A stretch of 64,000 nt of DNA, taken from positions 322,973-386,972 of the forward strand of contig NZ_WESC01000001.1 in NCBI RefSeq assembly GCF_009184905.1, written 5' to 3'. The notes beneath the pieces were generated by a model. The model made no database searches, was not told the DNA's origin, and saw only the letters and a list, made by a program, of their open reading frames with translations. Positions 1-11,848 of the stretch are shown here, piece after piece. Within the stretch, counting starts at the first letter, position 1. The number at the start of each line of letters is the position of its first letter. Made by a program: the position numbers and the translations under genes. Origin of the DNA: Parvibaculum sedimenti. Lineage in GTDB: Bacteria; Pseudomonadota; Alphaproteobacteria; Parvibaculales; Parvibaculaceae.

Positions 1-1158
1 GTCACCGGCGCTCTGGCGGCTTCGCTGCCGGTCCAGACCTATCGTCTTGCCGGTGCGCTTGGCGAGACGCCGGAAAAGGCGGCGCTCGGCTTTGCGCTCG
101 GCACGTATGGTTTTGCGCGCTATAGCGGCAAGGCGCGCCAGTATCCGCGTCTCGTTCTGCCGGACGGCGTGGACGGCGAAGAGGTGAGCCGCGTCGCCCG
201 CGCCATCTTCCTGGTCCGCGACCTCATCAACACACCGACCAACGACATGAGCCCCGCCGATCTCGCGGCCGCCGCGCATGCTGTCGCGGAGGCGCATGAG
301 GCGAAGGTGAGCGTCATAGAGGGCGACGAGCTTCTCGACCGCAATTATCCGATGATTCATGCAGTGGGCCGCGCCGCTGCCGTCGCGCCGCGCCTGATCG
401 ACCTTACATGGGGCCGTTTCGATGCGCCCAAGGTCACGCTGGTGGGCAAGGGCGTTTGCTTCGATACGGGCGGGCTCGACCTCAAGCCGTCGAGCGCAAT
501 GCTCCTGATGAAGAAGGATATGGGCGGCGCCGCCAATGTGCTCGCCCTTGCCGCGCTCGTCATGGGCGCGAAGCTCGATGTCAGGTTGCGTGTGCTGATC
601 CCTGCCGTCGAGAACAGCGTGTCGGGCGACGCTTTCCGTCCCGGCGACATTCTCAGGAGCCGCAAGGGCCTCACCGTCGAGATCGGAAATACCGATGCCG
701 AAGGCCGCCTTGTGCTGGCCGATGCGCTGGCGGATGCCGACGCCGAAGAGCCGGAACTGCTCATCGACATGGCGACGTTGACCGGCGCGGCGCGCACGGC
801 GCTCGGCCCCGATCTGCCGCCCTTCTACACGGATGACGATGTGCTCGCCGCCGAGATCGCGGCGGCTGCGGCGTCGGAGTTCGATCCGCTCTGGCGCATG
901 CCCCTTTGGCAGCCTTATGACGGCTGGATGGACAGCAAGATCGCCGACGTCAACAACGCGGGTGAGGGCGGCTTTGCCGGTTCGATCACGGCGGCGCTTT
1001 TTCTGCGGCGCTTTGTCGGGAATGCGAAATCATGGGTTCACTTCGACGTCTATGGCTGGGCGCCCAAGCCGAAGCCCGGTCGCCCCGTGGGCGGCGAGGC
1101 GCAGGCGATCCGCGCGCTCTATGCGGTGCTGAAAGACCGCTACGGCCCACGTGAGTGA
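1..1158 (+). CDS. Leucyl aminopeptidase family (M17) protein, 5' truncated by window edge
   Basis: Open from the first base, so the start lies outside the window; the GTG at 169 is an internal valine. The fragment has 385 residues, while M17 enzymes usually have about 460-500, so roughly the N-terminal domain is missing. The catalytic domain is intact: the metal-binding stretch with GKGVCFDTGGLDLK begins near fragment residue 149, is followed by KKDMGGA, and the family signature NTDAEGRL is at 230-237. M17 enzymes are two-metal cytosolic exopeptidases that release N-terminal residues from peptides. It lies upstream of a MarR-like gene and an NlpC/P60 hydrolase on the same strand, with a gap of about 87 bases after its stop. 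Family assignment is firm; substrate preference is unknown. Confidence 0.93.
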   Translation, partial: VTGALAASLPVQTYRLAGALGETPEKAALGFALGTYGFARYSGKARQYPRLVLPDGVDGEEVSRVARAIFLVRDLINTPTNDMSPADLAAAAHAVAEAHEAKVSVIEGDELLDRNYPMIHAVGRAAAVAPRLIDLTWGRFDAPKVTLVGKGVCFDTGGLDLKPSSAMLLMKKDMGGAANVLALAALVMGAKLDVRLRVLIPAVENSVSGDAFRPGDILRSRKGLTVEIGNTDAEGRLVLADALADADAEEPELLIDMATLTGAARTALGPDLPPFYTDDDVLAAEIAAAAASEFDPLWRMPLWQPYDGWMDSKIADVNNAGEGGFAGSITAALFLRRFVGNAKSWVHFDVYGWAPKPKPGRPVGGEAQAIRALYAVLKDRYGPRE

Positions 1159-1245
1159 ACCGGCGGGGCTAAAATCATTTACAGTCTTATCTGTCGCCCT
1201 CTAAACTGATCCGGGGCCGAAACGGATCTGGGGGCAGAAAAGCCG

Positions 1246-1596
1246 ATGACACTGGAATTGAAGCCGGTGCAGGCGCTCGCACTGTGGCAGGACGTGGTTT
1301 TGGAAACAGTCCGGCGCGACGGGCCCGATCTTTCCTCGCGCCAGTTCGCGATCCTGCTCACCGTCTATCTCACCTCGCCGCCGCATACGGTGCGCGGCCT
1401 CGCCGGTTCCCTCAATGTCTCGAAACCCGCGATTACGCGTGCGCTCGACGCGCTGGGCCAGCTCGATCTGCTGAAGCGAAAGCGCGACGAGGCCGACCGC
1501 CGCAATGTGCTCGTTCAACGCACGGTGAAGGGCTCGGTCTTTCTGCGCGATTTCGCAGATCTCGTGACTTCTGTTGCCGGGAGGCTTGAAGCATGA
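1246..1596 (+). CDS. Small MarR-like winged-helix regulator
   Basis: A 116-residue protein whose centre reads as a MarR winged helix: residues about 24-70 contain SSRQFAILLTVYLTSPPHTVRGLAGSL, then a recognition-helix-like segment SKPAITRALDALGQLDLLKRKRDEADRRN with the DxRN-type wing. It is shorter than typical MarR proteins (140-150 residues), mainly at the C-terminal dimerisation helices. Its stop overlaps the start of the NlpC/P60 gene by ATGA, so the two are probably translationally coupled. A role in regulating that hydrolase or the peptidase upstream is only an inference from position. No ligand can be inferred. Confidence 0.82.
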   Translation: MTLELKPVQALALWQDVVLETVRRDGPDLSSRQFAILLTVYLTSPPHTVRGLAGSLNVSKPAITRALDALGQLDLLKRKRDEADRRNVLVQRTVKGSVFLRDFADLVTSVAGRLEA

Positions 1597-2455
1597 GCCG
1601 TGCAACCGGGCCCGACCGCCGCATCAACCCCTATCGTGACGACATTGCCGCCGCCTATCTGCGCGGCGAGGTGAAGGCAGGCCGCTTCGTCGACGGCGAG
1701 GACCGACAGGTGAAGCTGCCTTGCGTGCCGCTGCTGCAACGTCCTGATGCGGACGCGCCGATGGATACGCAGCTTCTCTTTGGCGAGAATTTTCGCGCTT
1801 ATGAAGAAAAGGGGGGATTCGCCTGGGGACAGTCGGCGCATGACGATTATGTCGGCTATGTCGATGCGAAGGCGCTCGCGCCCCATCCCTACAAGCCGAG
1901 CCATGTCGTCGCGGCGCTGCGCACTTTCGTCTATCCCCGCGCCGATCTCAAAAGCAGGCCCGCGACGCCGCTTGCTCTCAACGCCAAGGTAAAGGTCGTG
2001 GGAGCAAAGGGCGACTTCAGTGAAATCGAGCGTGGCGGTTGGGTCTTCACGGCGCATCTCGCGCCGGTGGACGCCTTCGTGCGCGATTTCGTTTCGGTGG
2101 CTGAAGAGCATCTCGGCGCGCCCTATCTCTGGGGCGGGCGCGAAAGCACTGGCGTCGATTGCTCGGGGCTTGTTCAGGCCTCGCTGGAACGAGCGGGAAT
2201 ATCGTCGCTTCGCGATACCGACATGCAGGAAGCGACGCTGGGCGAGCGGTTGCCGGAGCCCATCGATTTCACGACGCTCGCGCGCGGCGATCTCGTTTTC
2301 TGGAAAGGCCATGTCGGCATCATGGTGGACGCGGAACGCATGATCCATGCAAGTGGCTTCCAGATGCGCGTCGTGGTTGAACGTCTCGATATCGCCATGG
2401 CGCGCATCTCGCGCGTAGCGGGCCATGTGACGACGATCAGGCGGCTGCCCCGGCG

Positions 2456-2459
<4 letters not shown>
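1593..2459 (+). CDS. NlpC/P60 family cysteine hydrolase (C40)
   Basis: A 288-residue protein. The N-terminal half (about 45-135) looks like tandem SH3-type wall-binding modules, with QLLFGENFRAYEE and a GYVDAKAL strand. The C-terminal half is the NlpC/P60 domain: WGGRESTGVDCSG gives catalytic Cys190, KGHVGIM gives His240, and His252 in MIHASG is the likely third residue. Such enzymes cleave gamma-D-glutamyl-meso-DAP bonds in peptidoglycan peptides. No signal peptide is visible, so it may act on recycled muropeptides in the cytoplasm, which would fit its nearness to an M17 peptidase; this is inference. It starts inside the preceding gene (ATGA) and ends convergently with yejF, sharing the bases CTAG. 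Confidence 0.9.
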
Positions 2460-4086
<1,627 letters not shown>

Positions 4087-4090
<4 letters not shown>

Positions 4091-5133
4091 TCGAGCACCT
4101 TGCGCGGATCGAAGGCGTCGCGCACCGCCTCGCCGATGAAGATCAACAGGCTCAGCATGATCGCGATGGAGAAGAAGCCTGTAAGGCCGAGCCAGGGCGC
4201 CTGAAGATTGGCCTTTCCTTGCGCCAGCAATTCGCCGAGCGAAGCCGATCCCGGCGGCAGGCCGAAGCCCAGAAAATCGAGCGAGGTCAGAGTCGTGATC
4301 GACGAGTTGAGGATGAAGGGCATGAAGGTGATCGTCGCCACCATCGCGTTGGGCAGCAGGTGTTTGAAGATGATGATGCCGTCGCTCAAGCCCAATGCGC
4401 GCGCCGCCTTCACATATTCGAAGTTGCGTCCGCGCAGGAATTCGGCGCGAACGAGACCGACCAGCGATGTCCAGTTGAAGGCAAGCAATATGCCGAGCAG
4501 CAGCCAGAAGCTCGGCTCGAACATGGCCGCAAGAATGATGAGCAGATAGAGCGTCGGCACGCTGGTCCAGATTTCGATGAAGCGCTGGAAGAGAAGATCG
4601 AGCCAGCCTCCGAAATAGCCCTGCACGGCACCTGCCGCGACGCCGATGATCGAGGAGGCGGTGGCGAGGATAAGACCGAACAGCACCGAGATGCGGAAGC
4701 CGTAGATGAGGCGCGCCGCAACGTCGCGGCCCTGATCGTCGGTACCGAGCCAGTTTTCCGCCGAGGGCGGCGCGGGTGCGGGGACGGGCAGGTTGAGGTT
4801 GATGGTGCGGTAGTCATAGCGAATGAGCGGCCAGACGATATGCCCGCCCGCATCCGCGATCAGCTTCTGCACATAAGGGTCGCGGTAATCCGCCGCCGTC
4901 TCGAACTCGCCGCCGAAGGTCGTTTCCGGATAGGAGACGAAGACTGGTGCGTAGATGCCACCCTTGAAGGTGATGAAGAGTGGCCGGTCATTGGCAATGA
5001 ATTCGGCAAAGAGCGAGATGAAAAACAGCACGAGGAAAAGCCACAGGCTCCAGTAGCCGCGCCTGTTTGCCTTGAAATTGCGCCAGCGCCGCCTGTTGAT
5101 CGGGCTGAGGGCGAGGCGCCTTCCGAATAGCAT
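4087..5133 (-). CDS. yejE: Peptide ABC transporter permease, YejE type
   Basis: A 348-residue inner-membrane permease. The N-terminus (INRRRWRNFKANRRGYWSLW) precedes the first membrane helix, and a large periplasmic loop (about 45-130) follows, ending in the characteristic NWLGTDDQGRDV of DppC/OppC-class permeases. Five more hydrophobic helices follow. The EAA-type loop lies near RAARALGLSDGIIIFKHLLPNA, which contacts the ATPase. An in-frame GTG one codon upstream is an alternative start; ATG at 5133 is preferred. It begins just after the yejB stop and overlaps yejF, so all are one transcription unit. Confidence 0.94.
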
Positions 5134-5137
5134 CACC

Positions 5138-6241
5138 TCAAACCTCCCGCGACTCGAAGTCGATGCGCGGATCGACCCATGTATAGGTGAGGTCTGAAAT
5201 CAGCGCCACGACGAGGCCCAGCAGGCCGAAGACGTAAAGCGTCGCGAAGACGACAGGATAGTCGCGATTGACGATCGACTCGTAGGAGAGAAGGCCGAGC
5301 CCGTCGAGTGAGAAGATCGTTTCGATGAGGATGGAGCCCGAGAAAAACGCGCCGATGAAGGCGCCGGGGAATCCCGCAATGACGATCAGCATGGCGTTGC
5401 GGAAGACATGGCCGTAGAGAACCTGCTTTTCGGTCAGTCCCTTGGCGCGCGCCGTCGTCACATATTGCTTGCGGATCTCGTCGAGGAAGGAATTCTTGGT
5501 CAGCAGTGTCGAGGTCGCAAAGCCGCCAATGGTCATGGCCGCCACCGGCAGTACGATGTGCCAGAGATAGTCGAGCACCTTGCCTGCGAGCGAGAACTCC
5601 GACCAATTGTCGGATGTGAGGCCGCGCAAGGGGAAGATCGACCAGTAGGAACCCCCTGCGAAAAGCACGATCAGGAAGATCGCGAATAGAAAGCCCGGAA
5701 TGGCATAGCCGACGATGATGACGCCGCTCGTCCAGAGGTCGAAGCGCGATCCATCTTGCACCGCCTTCTTGATGCCGAGCGGAATCGAGATCAGGTAGGT
5801 GAGCAGCGTCGTCCAGAGGCCGAGAGAAATCGAAACCGGCATTTTTTCGAGAATGAGGTCGAGAACGCCTGTGTCGCGGAAATAGCTCTTGCCGAAGTGA
5901 AAGCGCGAATAGTCCCAGATCATCTTGCCGAAGCGCTGATACCAGGGTTTATCGAAGCCGAACTGCACCTCGAGCTGTTTGATGAATTCCGGGTCGAGGC
6001 CGCGCGCGCCGCGATATTTGCTGTTGAGCGCCGCATCCGCCGCGCCGCCCGCGCCTTGCGCGAAATCGCTTCCCGTGCCGCCGATACGCGCCGTCGCCGA
6101 GACGTCGGTGCCCGAAAGCTGCGCGATGATGCGCTCAATGGGCCCACCCGGCGCGAATTGCACAATGACGAAGCTGATGAACATGATGCCGAGAATGGTC
6201 GGGATCATCAGCAATAAGCGCCGCGCGATGTAAGCCGCCAT
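5138..6241 (-). CDS. yejB: Peptide ABC transporter permease, YejB type
   Basis: A 367-residue permease of the DppB/OppB class. The N-terminus [21 protein letters not shown] is the family's first helix. A longer than usual periplasmic loop, typical of YejB, runs from about 35 to 125 and includes the [15 protein letters not shown] region. The C-terminal membrane domain carries the EAA-like loop [20 protein letters not shown]. It pairs with YejE to form the channel. The ATG follows the upstream binding-protein stop by two bases, and its stop is four bases before the yejE start, so translation is almost certainly coupled. Confidence 0.94.
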   Translation of the reverse strand: MAAYIARRLLLMIPTILGIMFISFVIVQFAPGGPIERIIAQLSGTDVSATARIGGTGSDFAQGAGGAADAALNSKYRGARGLDPEFIKQLEVQFGFDKPWYQRFGKMIWDYSRFHFGKSYFRDTGVLDLILEKMPVSISLGLWTTLLTYLISIPLGIKKAVQDGSRFDLWTSGVIIVGYAIPGFLFAIFLIVLFAGGSYWSIFPLRGLTSDNWSEFSLAGKVLDYLWHIVLPVAAMTIGGFATSTLLTKNSFLDEIRKQYVTTARAKGLTEKQVLYGHVFRNAMLIVIAGFPGAFIGAFFSGSILIETIFSLDGLGLLSYESIVNRDYPVVFATLYVFGLLGLVVALISDLTYTWVDPRIDFESREV

Positions 6242-6243
6242 GT

Positions 6244-8130
6244 CTATCCCTCGATCCCGAGCTTCTTCGCCCTGGCTGCGTCAAACCACCAGCAGCGTTC
6301 GACGCCGCGATCATACTTCGGCAGCGTATCCGGCCGGGCGAAGATATCCCAGAAAGCGAGCGCATAGCTCGCCTTGTACCATTGCGGAATCCAGTATTGC
6401 CCGGCGCGGAGCACGCGGTCGAGCGCGCGGGCGGCCACGATCTGGTCGGCGCGGGTCGGTGCGGCGATGACCTTTTCAATCAGCGCGTCGATGGCCGGGT
6501 TCTCGATGCCGGAGAGATTGCGGCTGCCATCCGTCCTGGCGAATTCCGAACCCCAATAGCCGCGCATTTCGATGCCCGGCGTGAGGCCCAGCGAATAGCG
6601 CTGCACGACCAGGTCGAAATCGTAGGATTTGATCCGCTTCTGGAACTGTGCCGAGTCGACGAGGCGCGATTGCGCCGTGATGCCGAGAAGCTTCAGGTTC
6701 TTGATATAGGGCCCTTCGATGCGTTGAAGGATCGGATCGTCGCCGAGGAACTCGACGGTCAGCGCCTCGCCTTTGGCATTTTTCCGAATGCCGTCGATGA
6801 TCTTCCATCCCGCCTGATCGAGAAGGTCCATTGCGCGGCGGAGCAACTTGCGGTCCTGTCCCGAGCCATCGGTCCTGGGCGGGCTATAGGCGGGCCCGAA
6901 AACGGCCTCGGGCAGTTTTGAGCGCCAGGGCTCGAGGAGCTTCATTTCATCCGGCGAGGGCAGGCCTTCGGCGCGCATCGGCGAATTCTCGAAGAAGCTC
7001 ACCGTACGTTGATAGAGGCCATAGAAAAGATTCCTGTTCGTCCATTCGAAGTCGAAAGCGAGGGTCAGGGCCTCGCGGACGCGCGGATCGGCAAACTTCT
7101 CGCGCCGCGTATTGATGAACCAGCCCTGTGCGCCCGACGGCGTATGGTCGGGCAGCGTCTCGAGCCTGACACGGCCGTCCTTCACCGCCGGGAAGTCATA
7201 TTGCGTCGCCCATGTCTTCGAGGTGAACTCCTCGCGGAACCTGTACTGTCCGGACGCGAAGGCTTCGAAAGCCGCGGTACGGTCGCGATAGAAGTCGAAG
7301 CGCAGCTTGCCGAAATTCCACTGGCCGATATTCACATTGAGATCGCGCGCCCAATAGTCCGGCACGCGCTCATAGGTGACGAATTCACCCGCCTTGAATT
7401 CACTGATCTTGTAAGGACCGCTGCCGAGCGGCGGCACCAGCGTCGTCTCCTCGAAAGCATGGGCCGTGTACCAGGCCTTGGAAAAGATCGGCAATCCGCC
7501 CGCGATGTAGATCGCGAGGTCGCGCGTCTGGTTTCCGGTAAAGACGATCGACAGCGTCGCGGCATCGAGCGCCTTTGCCTCTTTCATCTCGCGCAGATTG
7601 AGCGCGATGAGCGGGTGGCCTTGCGCCTTCAACAGATTGAGCGAGAAGGCCGCGTCTTCTGCGGTGAGTTTTGATCCGTCATGGAAGCGCGCGGCTTCGC
7701 GCATGTGGAAGATAAGCCGGTTGCCCTTGTCGCGGATTTCGACGCTCTCGGCGGCGAGCCCATAGACCGCGTCTTCCTCATCGAGAGCGCGCGTCATCAG
7801 CGTATCGAAAACATAGTCGAGGCCGGGCGGCGCGTTGCCCTTGAGGATGAAGCCGTTGAGCGTGTCGAAGCTGAGCAGCGACGCATTGTAGGCGCCGTTC
7901 GACGGCGTCTGCGAAAGCGAGCCGCCCTTGGGGGCATCAGGGGCTACGTAATCGAACTGCGTGAAGCCCGGCTGATATTTGAGATTGCCGAAGATCGACA
8001 GTCCGTGGAGCCGCCCCGTATTGACGCCGGCCGTCTGCGCGCGCAAGGGCGCGGGCAGCAGGCTCAAGCCGAGACTCGCGCCCATCAGGCCGAGTACGCC
8101 GCGGCGCGGAAGTTCGAACCTCGATGTCAT
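6244..8130 (-). CDS. Second peptide-binding protein of the Yej operon (family 5)
   Basis: A 628-residue periplasmic solute-binding protein. The start at 8130 is chosen because it overlaps the upstream binding-protein stop (ATGA) and yields a signal with an arginine pair ([16 protein letters not shown]) cut after PLRAQ; a frame opening upstream at 8277 lies inside the neighbour. The mature N-terminus [20 protein letters not shown] matches the Yej/microcin C class of family 5 proteins (HGxSxFGxLKYxxxFxHFDYV). The two basic residues before the hydrophobic core might suit Tat or lipoprotein-free Sec export. It is a paralogue of the gene upstream, so the importer has two alternative receptors. Confidence 0.92.
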   Translation of the reverse strand: MTSRFELPRRGVLGLMGASLGLSLLPAPLRAQTAGVNTGRLHGLSIFGNLKYQPGFTQFDYVAPDAPKGGSLSQTPSNGAYNASLLSFDTLNGFILKGNAPPGLDYVFDTLMTRALDEEDAVYGLAAESVEIRDKGNRLIFHMREAARFHDGSKLTAEDAAFSLNLLKAQGHPLIALNLREMKEAKALDAATLSIVFTGNQTRDLAIYIAGGLPIFSKAWYTAHAFEETTLVPPLGSGPYKISEFKAGEFVTYERVPDYWARDLNVNIGQWNFGKLRFDFYRDRTAAFEAFASGQYRFREEFTSKTWATQYDFPAVKDGRVRLETLPDHTPSGAQGWFINTRREKFADPRVREALTLAFDFEWTNRNLFYGLYQRTVSFFENSPMRAEGLPSPDEMKLLEPWRSKLPEAVFGPAYSPPRTDGSGQDRKLLRRAMDLLDQAGWKIIDGIRKNAKGEALTVEFLGDDPILQRIEGPYIKNLKLLGITAQSRLVDSAQFQKRIKSYDFDLVVQRYSLGLTPGIEMRGYWGSEFARTDGSRNLSGIENPAIDALIEKVIAAPTRADQIVAARALDRVLRAGQYWIPQWYKASYALAFWDIFARPDTLPKYDRGVERCWWFDAARAKKLGIEG

Positions 8131-9986
8131 GGCTTCGTAGGCGCGTTTTGGGGGGATGCCTTCTGGTCGCTCGCGTCGTACCACCAGATATCGGGGAAGC
8201 CGAGCGCGTAATCCGGCATCTTCTTCGGATGCGCGAGCCGCGACCAGTAGGCGACGCGGGCAAAGGGGGAATACCATTGCGGCACGACGTAGTGACGCCA
8301 GAGCAGCACACGGTCGAGCGCATGCGTGGCGGCCACGAGTTCTTCACGGCTCTTGGCGAAGATCACGCGGTCGATGAGCTTCTCGATGACGGGATCGCAA
8401 ATGCCGATGACGTTCCGGCTGCCAACGCGCCTGGCGGCCTCGCAGCCCCAGAATTCGCGCTGCTCATTGCCCGGTGAGAGCGATTGGCCGAAGCTCTCGA
8501 CCACAATGTCGAAATCGCGATTGTCGAGGCGGTTCTGATATTGCGCCGTATCGACGGTGCGCAGCGTCACCTTGATGCCAAGCCTGTCGAGCGATTGCTT
8601 GTAGGGTGCGACGACGCGCTCGAATTGCGGATCGGCAAGCAGGAATTCGACCGCGAGCGGCTTTCCGTCCTTCATGCGCGTGCCGTTGACGATCTTCCAT
8701 CCGGCGGCGTCGAGAAGTTCCGCTGCGTGTCGCAGATTGGCGCGATTGTTGCCGCTGCCATCGGTCTTGGGATTGCTGTAGGGCGTCGTGAAAAGTTCCG
8801 GCGGAAGCTCCTTCTCGAAGGGCTTCAGCATTTCGAGTTCGAGGCCCTGCGGCACGCCCCGCGAGGCGAGTTCGGAGTTGGCAAAATAGCTGTCCGTGCG
8901 CGCATATTGCCCGGAGAAGATATTCTTGTTCTGCCACTCGAAATCGAACGCCCAGTTGAAGGCCTCGCGGACGCGCTCGTCCTGAAACATGTCTCGGCGC
9001 AGATTGAAGGCAAAGCTCTGCATGCCGGCAGGATTGCGCATCCGGATTTCTTCGCGCTTCACGCGCCCGTCCTTCGCAGCCGGGAAGTCATAGCCTGTGG
9101 CCCAGTTCTTCGCGCTGGTCTCGATGCGCAGATCGACCTGATCGGCCTTGAAGGCCTGAAACGCGACGACAGGATCGCCGTAATAGTCGAAGCGCAGACG
9201 ATCGAAATTATTGGTGCCGCGTTTGACCGGCAGATCCTTCGCCCAATAATCCTTCACGCGCTCGTAGACGATGGTGCGCCCCGGAATGACTTCGGCAATG
9301 CGGTAGGGGCCGCTGCCGAGCGGCGCTTCGAGCGTCGTTTGCGATATGTCGCGCGGGCGGCCCTTTGCGTCCTTGGCCATCCAGTAATGCTTGGGCAGCA
9401 CCGGCAATTGTCCCGTTATCTGCGGCAGTTCGCGATTGCCTTTGACGGAGAAGACGAAGCGCACACTGTCGGCGCCGACTTTCTCCGCCTTTTCGACGTT
9501 GCGGTAATAGGCGGCGTAGAAGGGGTGGAGCTTCTTCAGCGTCTCGAAAGTCCAGATGACATCTTCGGGCGTGATGGGCGTGCCGTCCTGAAAGCGCGCT
9601 TCCTTGCGCAGCTTGAAGGTGACGGATGAAAAATCGTCCGGGTAGGAAATTGTCTCCGCGATGAGCCCGTATTCCGCGCCGGGCTCGTCCATGCTCGGTT
9701 CAAGCAACGTATCGTAGATCAGGTTGATGCCCGCGCCGACCTCGCCCTTGACGATATAGGGGTTGAGGCTGTCGAAAGTGCCAATGGCCGCATAGCGCAG
9801 CTCGCCGCCCTTGGGCGCATCCGCGTTCACATAGTCGAAATGCTTGAAGTCCGGGCCGTATTTGAGATCGCCGAATAGCGAAGCGCCGTGGCGTTCAGTT
9901 GTGGCTGGCGCGGCGGAAGCCATTTCCGAAGCACCGGCGACCGACATGGTGAGCGCCAATGCGAGCACGGCCTTGCTGAACCTCAT
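8127..9986 (-). CDS. yejA: Peptide-binding protein, YejA type (family 5)
   Basis: A 619-residue periplasmic binding protein, first gene of the operon. ATG at 9986 is chosen over a longer frame because it has a strong ribosome site (AGGGGAA) and a clean signal peptide ending ASAAPA. The mature protein opens with HGASLFGDLKYGPDFKHFDYVNADAPKGGEL, diagnostic for YejA-like receptors; the YAAIGTFDSLNPYIVKG stretch is the family 5 N-lobe. It delivers oligopeptides to YejB-YejE. Homologous systems in other bacteria import peptide antibiotics such as microcin C; nothing in this sequence shows that specificity here. The promoter is expected in the gap before the terminator at 10119. Confidence 0.93.
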   Translation of the reverse strand: MRFSKAVLALALTMSVAGASEMASAAPATTERHGASLFGDLKYGPDFKHFDYVNADAPKGGELRYAAIGTFDSLNPYIVKGEVGAGINLIYDTLLEPSMDEPGAEYGLIAETISYPDDFSSVTFKLRKEARFQDGTPITPEDVIWTFETLKKLHPFYAAYYRNVEKAEKVGADSVRFVFSVKGNRELPQITGQLPVLPKHYWMAKDAKGRPRDISQTTLEAPLGSGPYRIAEVIPGRTIVYERVKDYWAKDLPVKRGTNNFDRLRFDYYGDPVVAFQAFKADQVDLRIETSAKNWATGYDFPAAKDGRVKREEIRMRNPAGMQSFAFNLRRDMFQDERVREAFNWAFDFEWQNKNIFSGQYARTDSYFANSELASRGVPQGLELEMLKPFEKELPPELFTTPYSNPKTDGSGNNRANLRHAAELLDAAGWKIVNGTRMKDGKPLAVEFLLADPQFERVVAPYKQSLDRLGIKVTLRTVDTAQYQNRLDNRDFDIVVESFGQSLSPGNEQREFWGCEAARRVGSRNVIGICDPVIEKLIDRVIFAKSREELVAATHALDRVLLWRHYVVPQWYSPFARVAYWSRLAHPKKMPDYALGFPDIWWYDASDQKASPQNAPTKP

Positions 9987-10118
9987 TTCCCCTCCGAACT
10001 CGGCATGTGCGGCTGCGATTGTTCCGCCGCCATGCGCCAAGGTTTATCAGGCATTGTGGCCATTTTTTGAGACCAGTGCGAGCCTTGCCGCGTTTGCGGA
10101 TGAATTCTGCGCAAGAAA

Positions 10119-10148
10119 AAAGCGCCCGGAATTTCTTCCGGGCGCTTT
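10119..10148 (-). terminator. Rho-independent terminator of the cytochrome c gene
   Basis: A perfect 13-base stem (AAAGCGCCCGGAA with TTCCGGGCGCTTT) around a four-base loop. Read on the minus strand it is followed by a run of Ts, right after the cytochrome c stop at 10174. It separates that gene from the Yej operon, whose promoter must lie in the remaining 130 bases up to 9986. Confidence 0.85.
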
Positions 10149-10173
10149 GTTCGGGGTTCGGTGGGCCGGGCGA

Positions 10174-10785
10174 TTACTTCGCGGGCTTGGTTTCCGCAGG
10201 TTTGGCTTCCGCAGGCTTCGCGGCCGCGGCAGGCGCGGCTTCAGGCGCTGGAAGCGGCTGGTTCGAGCCCAGCGTGTTCAGGTAGACGAGCAGGTCGGCG
10301 CGCTGCTGCGGGTCTTTGATGCCGGCAAACGTCATCGCCGTGCCCGAGACATAGCCGCGCGGATCCTTCACGAAGTGGAAGAGTTCCTCGAAGGTCCACT
10401 TACCACCCTTCTTCTTCATCGCTTCCGAATAGGCGAAGCCGGCTGCGCTGGCGACCGGACGGTCGACCACGGCATAGAGGTCCGGGCCGATCTTGGCGCC
10501 GGCGCCTTCCTGCAGGTTGTGGCAGGCCTGGCACTTCTTCGACTGGGCTTCGCCCTTGGCCTTGTCGGCCTTGGCGAGCAGAACGGGGAGCGGCTCCTCG
10601 ACAGGGGCGGCTTCCGCCGCGGCGCCGGCTTCACCACCGGCGGCAGCGACGCCTTCGACGATGAAGGCCTTCGGATTGGCCGGCTCCACATGATAGAGGT
10701 AGTCGGCGAGGTTCTTCACGCCGAGCACGACGAGCACAGAAAACAGCACTGCGCCCGCGATTTTGTTGAGTTCAAAACTATCCAT
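10174..10785 (-). CDS. Membrane-anchored c-type cytochrome
   Basis: A 203-residue protein. Residues about 8-26 form one uncleaved membrane helix (KIAGAVLFSVLVVLGVK). An Ala/Glu-rich linker follows, then a class I cytochrome c domain with KKCQACHN (Cys85, Cys88, His89) and the distal methionine in SGTAMTFAG. The C-terminal tail from about 180 is an Ala/Pro/Lys-rich stretch of KPAE-like repeats. The layout matches the CycM/c552 cytochromes of alphaproteobacteria that carry electrons from the bc1 complex to terminal oxidases; that role is inferred from the family. It stands alone between its terminator and kdsB, which is transcribed the other way. Confidence 0.92.
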   Translation of the reverse strand: MDSFELNKIAGAVLFSVLVVLGVKNLADYLYHVEPANPKAFIVEGVAAAGGEAGAAAEAAPVEEPLPVLLAKADKAKGEAQSKKCQACHNLQEGAGAKIGPDLYAVVDRPVASAAGFAYSEAMKKKGGKWTFEELFHFVKDPRGYVSGTAMTFAGIKDPQQRADLLVYLNTLGSNQPLPAPEAAPAAAAKPAEAKPAETKPAK

Positions 10786-11098
10786 CAGCTCTCGCTCCGC
10801 CCGGCTTTATTTACGGAAGATCTATTCACGAAGTCGGGATGGAGAGGTCCGGAGAAGCACCAGAAGAAGCGCTCACGCCTTGCCCCACCCCGCAATTGGC
10901 GCGGAGATTAGCCGCTTCCGCGTCTGCGCCGCAAGCCGTATAAGTTCTCGCATTCGCAAGGTCCCCGGCGGGCCTGATCTCTCGGGAACGGGGCGGTGAA
11001 ACGGGGCCAAAGTGCGGCGTTCCGTCGCAGCCGTACCCATTGAGGGTCGCCAGAGGGGCCGAGCAGACCCGAGATCGCCATCCGAGCAGAGGCCCCTC
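10786..11098. other. Divergent intergenic region, cytochrome c / kdsB
   Basis: About 310 bases between divergent genes. It must hold promoters for both. I see no RNA gene, strong palindrome or convincing small coding frame. The frame of kdsB is open back to 11012 but lacks family similarity there. Confidence 0.6.
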
Positions 11099-11848
11099 AT
11101 GTCCGCCGAGCCGATTATCGTGATTCCCGCCCGCATGGCCTCGACGAGGCTTCCGGGCAAGCCGCTCGCCGATATTGCCGGTGTGCCCATGATCGTCCAG
11201 GTCTGGCGCCGGGCCTGTGAGGCTTGCGTGGGCCGGGTCGTGGTCGCAGCCGCGGAGCGCGAGATTGCCGAGGCCGTGGTTGCGGCAGGCGGCGAGGCGG
11301 TGTTGACCGACCCTGATCTTCCTTCCGGCTCCGACCGCATCTGGCAGGCCTTGAAGGGCGTCGATCCCGAAGGCCGCCACGAGGTCATTCTCAACGTCCA
11401 GGGCGACCTGCCGACGCTCGATCCCCATCTCGTCCGCCGCGCCGCCGAGGCGCTGGTGAGGACCGGTGCCGACATCTCGACGCTCGCCTGCGAGATCAAG
11501 GTCGAGGAAGAGCGCACCAATCCCAATGTCGTGAAAGCGGTGATCGCGCTGCCCGATGGCGCACGTTCGGGCCGTGCGCTTTATTTCACGCGGGCGACCG
11601 CACCTTATGGCGAGGGCCCGCATTATCACCACATCGGCCTTTACGGTTATGCCCGTTCGGCGCTTGCGCGTTTCGTTTCGCTCGCGCCGTCGCCGCTGGA
11701 GCGGCGCGAAAAGCTCGAGCAGCTTCGCGCGCTCGAAGCCGGAATGTCGATAGAAGTGGCGCTCGTTGACACCGTTCCCCTCGGTGTCGATACTCCCGCC
11801 GACCTCGAAAAGGCGCGCGCGGCCCTCGGCCCCAGCACCGCCGCATGA
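11099..11848 (+). CDS. kdsB: 3-deoxy-manno-octulosonate cytidylyltransferase
   Basis: A 249-residue enzyme of normal length that activates Kdo with CTP to CMP-Kdo for the lipopolysaccharide core, in the cytoplasm. The N-terminus carries the nucleotide-binding motif [15 protein letters not shown] at about 7-21; [11 protein letters not shown] near 100 holds the metal-binding aspartate; [13 protein letters not shown] and [10 protein letters not shown] are conserved downstream. The ATG at 11099 puts the motif at the usual distance from the start; 29 further in-frame residues upstream look non-coding. Its stop overlaps pheA by ATGA. The enzyme implies a Kdo-containing LPS. Confidence 0.96.
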   Translation: MSAEPIIVIPARMASTRLPGKPLADIAGVPMIVQVWRRACEACVGRVVVAAAEREIAEAVVAAGGEAVLTDPDLPSGSDRIWQALKGVDPEGRHEVILNVQGDLPTLDPHLVRRAAEALVRTGADISTLACEIKVEEERTNPNVVKAVIALPDGARSGRALYFTRATAPYGEGPHYHHIGLYGYARSALARFVSLAPSPLERREKLEQLRALEAGMSIEVALVDTVPLGVDTPADLEKARAALGPSTAA

